Assembly (NCBI GenBank): GCA_020348625.1 | Contig: CP070752.1 | Coordinates: 1,067,468 to 1,076,604 of the forward strand | Source: Deltaproteobacteria bacterium | Lineage (GTDB): Bacteria; Desulfobacterota; DSM-4660; Desulfatiglandales; B25-G16 | DNA: 9,137 nt | Direction: 5' to 3' | Shown here: positions 6,810 through 9,137 of the stretch, one piece after another | Numbering within the stretch: the first letter of the stretch is position 1 | Layout of the letters: each line of letters opens with the position of its first letter | The notes under the pieces: generated by a model | What the model was told of the DNA's origin: nothing | Seen by the model: the letters and a program-made list of their open reading frames with translations, nothing else | Databases searched by the model: none | Made by a program: the position numbers and the translations under genes

Positions 6810-7571
6810 TTATCTTTTCGGCCTCTTTAGAGAAGACAGGCTGAAGAGGTTGTCTGAAAGGGGCTGATCAAAGGTGATCTCCCTGTATTTTAGAAGGGTG
6901 TACTCGCCCTGCACGTCGGCCTTTTGCATTTTCCATACCCGTGGTAACAACCTGCCCCCTAACATCTGGATCTGGGAGGTCGTAAGGGCCTTGACCAACT
7001 CGTGGTCCTCGTCATAGAAGTCCTGTTGCAGGAAGATAGAGTCTTCCCGTATTTTGAGCTTTTGCATGCCCCATATCACCGGTGCATCGGGTTTCGGGAT
7101 TGACTGAATGAGGTAAACGGTTTTTCCCTCATGGGTCTCGGTGCCGATAACGGTATGTGAGTAATCATGCAGGAGGCTGTCGGTTTTGGAGAGATCATCG
7201 TTGGAGAAATCAGATCCCATCCAGGCCTGGGACATCATGGAGGGGGGAATCTTGATTACCCGATTGACCTTGGGATTGTACAGCCACATCTCCCGGCCCC
7301 TCTTGAGGGTCCCGTTACCCTTATCCTTGGGCGGGGCCGTAATCCAGAAAATGCTGTCCTGCTCGCCCTTGGTCCATGCCTTGATGGTAACCACTCGCTC
7401 CCACTCGGGGCGATGGATAACCATTTCGACGGTTGCGGTAGAGGTTTTGCCTCGCATGTAGTTGAAGCTGGCCTCCACCAGGACTTGGGCGTTCTGTGCA
7501 GCGGAATCAGCGTAAAGGGAAAAAAGCATGCCCAGTGCGAAGGATAAACACAGGGCAATTTTTTTCAGCAT
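6810..7571 (-). CDS. LolA-like outer membrane lipoprotein-sorting protein
   Basis: A 253-residue secreted protein of the LolA/LolB-like superfamily (the COG2834-type 'outer membrane lipoprotein-sorting protein'). A signal peptide is clear: MLKK, a hydrophobic core (5-20), and likely cleavage near ADSAA (21-25). No lipobox cysteine is present, so the mature protein should be soluble in the periplasm. The segment REMWLYNPKVNRVIKIPPSM (93-112) and the nearby WMGSDFSNDD (117-126) are characteristic of this family. The fold is an open beta-sheet with a hydrophobic cavity that carries acyl chains. Length is normal for the non-canonical LolA-like group and longer than E. coli LolA. The ATG at 7571 has a strong GAGAGGAG site about eight bases upstream. 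As first gene of the cluster it probably receives cargo from the ABC permeases and passes it towards the outer-membrane barrel. Confidence 0.88.
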   Translation of the reverse strand: MLKKIALCLSFALGMLFSLYADSAAQNAQVLVEASFNYMRGKTSTATVEMVIHRPEWERVVTIKAWTKGEQDSIFWITAPPKDKGNGTLKRGREMWLYNPKVNRVIKIPPSMMSQAWMGSDFSNDDLSKTDSLLHDYSHTVIGTETHEGKTVYLIQSIPKPDAPVIWGMQKLKIREDSIFLQQDFYDEDHELVKALTTSQIQMLGGRLLPRVWKMQKADVQGEYTLLKYREITFDQPLSDNLFSLSSLKRPKR

Positions 7572-7609
7572 ATAGCGGGCTCCTCTCTAATGCTCTGAAT
7601 CCGACCTTT

Positions 7610-7637
7610 ACCATAGCGCGCAGCCAGGCTACTGCAA
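7610..7637 (-). promoter_or_regulatory. Possible promoter of the five-gene cluster
   Basis: On the minus strand TTGCAG (7637-7632) and TATGGT (7615-7610) are separated by 16 bases. They lie 38 bases upstream of the ATG of the LolA-like gene. The match to the sigma70 consensus is partial (three of six at -35, four of six at -10), so this is only the best candidate near the start. Other sites further upstream are possible. Confidence 0.22.
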
Positions 7638-7751
7638 AAGGGAAAAACATGCCAGTCTTTAAAAAAGCTAAAGCGCCCATCAATTTTCCACACCGCCGCC
7701 CGTTGCTGTAAGGTCAAACACCGGGGTATAGGATGAGTAGCTCTATTCAGA

Positions 7752-7768
7752 GTGTTAGTACATAACAC
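7752..7768. promoter_or_regulatory. Inverted repeat, possible operator
   Basis: GTGTTA (7752-7757) and TAACAC (7763-7768) form perfect half-sites with a five-base spacer, about 180 bases upstream of the LolA-like gene. The geometry fits a dimeric repressor site, but no regulator gene is in the window. Confidence 0.3.
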
Positions 7769-7800
7769 AGTTGATATTGAAAATACAAAAGAAACGTGGC

Positions 7801-7813
7801 GGTAGCTGCTACC
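7801..7813. promoter_or_regulatory. Compact dyad GGTAGC-T-GCTACC
   Basis: A perfect six-base inverted repeat around a single central T, 33 bases to the right of the previous dyad. It could be an operator half-site pair. As RNA it would form only a tight five-pair hairpin with a three-base loop. Confidence 0.3.
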
Positions 7814-7919
7814 AGCTTGATACTGTTCTATTCGATCGGTCCCTTCCGTTCAATACTCCGAGCGGCCGTTGACCTTATGGTGCGGACAGGTTAGAATATG
7901 ATTGATCCGGTGATTGTTC

Positions 7920-7935
7920 GACCACCCTTGTGGTC
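7920..7935. repeat. Perfect hairpin GACCAC/GTGGTC
   Basis: Six perfect pairs (7920-7925 with 7930-7935) enclose a CCTT loop. The hairpin lies about 26 bases before the small plus-strand ORF at 7962. No T-run follows directly on either strand, so it is not a standard terminator. Confidence 0.35.
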
Positions 7936-7961
7936 TGGTAGTCTTCTCTGTTGGGTTTCTC

Positions 7962-8093
7962 ATGGAAAGGATTGTCCGGTGCGCCTTCTCACTGCTCTGT
8001 TTTGGAGGAATATTTGCCTCACTAGTACGCGGCAGGACTGGGAGTTATCCTTCGGAAAAAGGCGTGCGTGGGCATGAAAAGGTTCCCTCCTGA
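7962..8093 (+). CDS. Doubtful small ORF with signal-like N-terminus (43 aa)
   Basis: An ATG-started ORF of 43 codons. The product begins MERIVRCAFSLLCFGGIFAS: a positive N-terminus followed by a hydrophobic segment (about 8-21) like a signal or membrane anchor, then a short basic, polar tail. The ribosome-binding site is poor (GGG about six bases upstream). A hairpin (8117-8129) and a later T-run lie downstream, as might be expected at the end of a transcript. I do not recognise the protein. It could be a real small membrane protein, a degraded remnant or chance; chance is quite possible. Confidence 0.2.
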   Translation: MERIVRCAFSLLCFGGIFASLVRGRTGSYPSEKGVRGHEKVPS

Positions 8094-8116
8094 GAGCAGG
8101 CTCCCGGCCTCAGCAA

Positions 8117-8129
8117 GGTGAAAATCACC
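8117..8129 (+). repeat. Hairpin GGTGA-AAA-TCACC upstream of the SPOR gene
   Basis: A perfect five-pair inverted repeat with an AAA loop. It is flanked by direct copies of CCGGCCT at 8104-8110 and 8128-8134, so alternative pairings are possible. A T6 run begins about 20 bases later (near 8150), too far for a standard terminator. It lies upstream of the predicted SPOR-gene promoter and so would belong to an earlier transcript. Confidence 0.3.
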
Positions 8130-8157
8130 GGCCTTTGTCCTGGATACACTTTTTTCT

Positions 8158-8186
8158 TTGACCCACGAGGCTTCTTTCATTAATAT
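8158..8186 (+). promoter_or_regulatory. Sigma70-type promoter of the SPOR-domain gene
   Basis: TTGACC (8158-8163, five of six consensus bases) and TAATAT (8181-8186, four of six) are separated by an ideal 17 bases. Transcription would begin near 8193, leaving a leader of about 70 bases before the ATG at 8266. The leader contains an orphan GAAGGAG with no start codon at the right distance. Confidence 0.5.
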
Positions 8187-8265
8187 TCTGGTACAAGAAG
8201 GAGTTTCTAAGGACCTTTCTTATTACTGACGGACCGAAAAGGCCTCAAAGGCGGTGGGTTTTCAT

Positions 8266-8889
8266 ATGTACTGGAGACGAATTTCACTCAGATCCATTTT
8301 TCTGGTATGCTTTTGTGCCCTTCTTTTTTTCAGCATGTGGTTGGCGTCTCCTGATCTGAAAAGGCTGGTCCATCGGGTTACGGGATTGGGTTCTCAATCC
8401 GAGCCCCCAAAAAAAGAAACTGAACATATCGTGAATCGAGCATCCATAAAGATCGATTCAGCCCGTGAACTGCCTGCGGCGCCGTCAGAACCCCAAGAGG
8501 CCACTGAAGCCCCCGGGACAGAGAGCCCCAGCCCTGCTGCTGAGCCTTTAACTGCCAGCCAGCCGGCACTGGAAATCCAGAAACCGACTGATTCCCCTGA
8601 AAAGGTGCCCCAAGGTACTGTCGCGGAAAAAGTAGAGCAACCGTACTTTAGCCTTCACATCGGCTCCTTTCGGGAACTGCAAAACGCGAGTGCGGAGGCA
8701 GAACGCCTGAAATCGAGCGAGTTGGATGCCTTCTGGAAAAAGGTTGCCATTCCCGGGAAAGGCGAGTGGTTCAGGGTTTACGTCGGGAAGCACAAAACCA
8801 GGGACGAGGCGTTAGTCAACGGAAAAGAGCTCAAGGCCAAGGGGATCATCGAGGATTACTTCGTCCATGAAATAAAACCAACTGCTTGA
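8266..8889 (+). CDS. SPOR-domain cell-envelope protein
   Basis: A 207-residue bitopic inner-membrane protein. A short basic cytoplasmic end is followed by one membrane helix (about residues 9-27), a flexible proline-, glutamate- and alanine-rich linker (about 46-124), and a C-terminal SPOR domain (about 125-203) beginning PYFSLHIGSF and containing WFRVYVGKHKTRDEA. SPOR domains bind denuded septal peptidoglycan, so a role in division or wall remodelling is likely; this layout matches FtsN- or DedD-like proteins, though no specific orthologue is claimed. The ATG at 8266 is preferred because GGTGGG lies about seven bases upstream. An in-frame GTG at 8254 would add four residues but has no suitable site. 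A good promoter lies upstream, and the gene appears to be monocistronic, ending in a shared terminator. Confidence 0.85.
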   Translation: MYWRRISLRSIFLVCFCALLFFSMWLASPDLKRLVHRVTGLGSQSEPPKKETEHIVNRASIKIDSARELPAAPSEPQEATEAPGTESPSPAAEPLTASQPALEIQKPTDSPEKVPQGTVAEKVEQPYFSLHIGSFRELQNASAEAERLKSSELDAFWKKVAIPGKGEWFRVYVGKHKTRDEALVNGKELKAKGIIEDYFVHEIKPTA

Positions 8890-8906
8890 TCAGGAGTTGG
8901 GGTTTT
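8869..8906. terminator. Bidirectional terminator between convergent genes
   Basis: CCAACT (8878-8883) pairs with AGTTGG (8895-8900) around an 11-base loop that itself contains TGATCA. On the minus strand the stem is followed by TTTTATTT (8877-8870), and on the plus strand by GGTTTT (8901-8906). It overlaps the last codons of the SPOR gene and lies about 40 bases beyond the stop codon of the convergent minus-strand gene. The stem is short but the placement fits both genes. Confidence 0.42.
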
Positions 8907-8943
8907 CCGGATCGTCCTGCTTCTTCGTCATCGCCACAAGAAA

Positions 8944-9137
8944 TTACCTGTACCTCCTGTCTCTTCTTCTCCTTTTCGGCCTCGGTCTGGGTGGTTCGAT
9001 GCCCTGTTTCTTGAGCCATTGTGCGGCCTCGGGATGGAGATCTCTGAGGGGAGAGCGCACCAAAATGGCTTTATACATCTCGATTTCTGCCAGTTCATCG
9101 CTGAGCCCCAGGCAATGGGAGAGTCTGCCCGCCTGCA
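8944..9137 (-). CDS. C-terminal part of an unidentified protein with Arg-rich tail
   Basis: An open frame enters from the right edge and runs on the minus strand for 63 codons to a TAA at 8944; the N-terminus is outside the window. The visible part reads as a helical, charged segment (LSDELAEIEMYKAILVRSPL, 11-30, then HPEAAQWLKKQGIEPP) ending in a strongly basic tail, RPRPKRRRRDRRYR. The codon pattern and composition look like a genuine protein. The tail could bind RNA, DNA or acidic membrane lipids. I do not recognise the family. It converges with the SPOR-domain gene across the terminator. Confidence 0.6.
   Translation of the reverse strand, partial: QAGRLSHCLGLSDELAEIEMYKAILVRSPLRDLHPEAAQWLKKQGIEPPRPRPKRRRRDRRYR

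Larger units (their letters stand above)
7572..8253. other. Long intergenic region between divergent genes
   Basis: About 680 bases separate the start of the transport cluster (minus) from the SPOR-domain gene (plus). I see a possible minus-strand promoter near 7610-7637, inverted repeats at 7752-7768 and 7801-7813, a hairpin at 7920-7935, one doubtful small plus-strand ORF at 7962-8093, a hairpin at 8117-8129 with a T-run at 8149-8155, and a good plus-strand promoter at 8158-8186. No convincing longer gene, tRNA or known riboswitch was recognised. Confidence 0.6.

Noticed and set aside
7167..7547. 126-codon plus-strand ORF opposite the LolA-like gene
   Set aside because: It is antisense to a gene with a signal peptide, strong ribosome-binding site and recognisable family motifs. 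Its product shows no family features.
3486..7571. MacAB-TolC-type efflux pump
   Set aside because: There are two separate permeases without fused ATPase domains, a LolA-like protein instead of a MacA adaptor, and a barrel that does not look like TolC.
7565..7768. 67-codon minus-strand ORF overlapping the upstream region of the LolA-like gene
   Set aside because: Overlaps the start of the LolA-like gene and its probable promoter, has no family features and no good ribosome-binding site.
8041..8140. Riboswitch resembling cobalamin or TPP elements
   Set aside because: Some local words (GGTGAAAATC, CCTGAGAG) recall these classes, but the other conserved boxes are missing, and the region lies upstream of the predicted promoter of the next gene.

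Overview
The window looks like a piece of chromosome from a Gram-negative bacterium of moderate GC content. The two-membrane envelope is inferred from a predicted outer-membrane beta-barrel protein, a periplasmic LolA-like protein and a SPOR-domain protein. The gene style, the short intergenic repeats and the kind of barrel are compatible with a deltaproteobacterial (Desulfobacterota-like) lineage, but nothing here fixes the taxon. No mobile element, CRISPR array, rRNA or tRNA is visible.

Layout, left to right. Positions 1-542 hold a Nudix hydrolase gene on the minus strand, with a weak terminator-like hairpin after it and an unusual, possibly structured leader before it. Positions 543-914 are mostly non-coding and hold a short heptanucleotide tandem repeat and a 14-base palindrome. 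Positions 915-1862 (minus) encode an AEC (auxin efflux carrier) family permease. Positions 2054-7571 (all minus) form a tight five-gene cluster, read from 7571 downwards: a LolA-like 'outer membrane lipoprotein-sorting' protein, two paralogous FtsX/LolCE-type ABC permeases, a LolD/MacB-type ABC ATPase, and a beta-barrel outer-membrane protein whose start overlaps the ATPase gene. Positions 7572-8253 are a long intergenic region with several dyads, one doubtful small ORF, and a good sigma70-type promoter for the next gene. A SPOR-domain protein is on the plus strand (about 8266-8889). It converges, across a probable bidirectional terminator, on the 3' end of a minus-strand gene that runs off the right edge and ends in an arginine-rich tail.

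The most interesting unit is the five-gene cluster. Its components cover every envelope compartment: energy (ATPase), inner membrane (two permeases), periplasm (LolA-like carrier) and outer membrane (barrel). It resembles a Lol lipoprotein export system with the final lipoprotein receptor replaced by a barrel. It also resembles, in organisation, the pairing of LolA/B-fold proteins with barrel proteins next to RND exporters in other Proteobacteria. A dedicated route for a lipid, lipoprotein or other hydrophobic cargo to or across the outer membrane is a reasonable inference, but the cargo cannot be read from the sequence.
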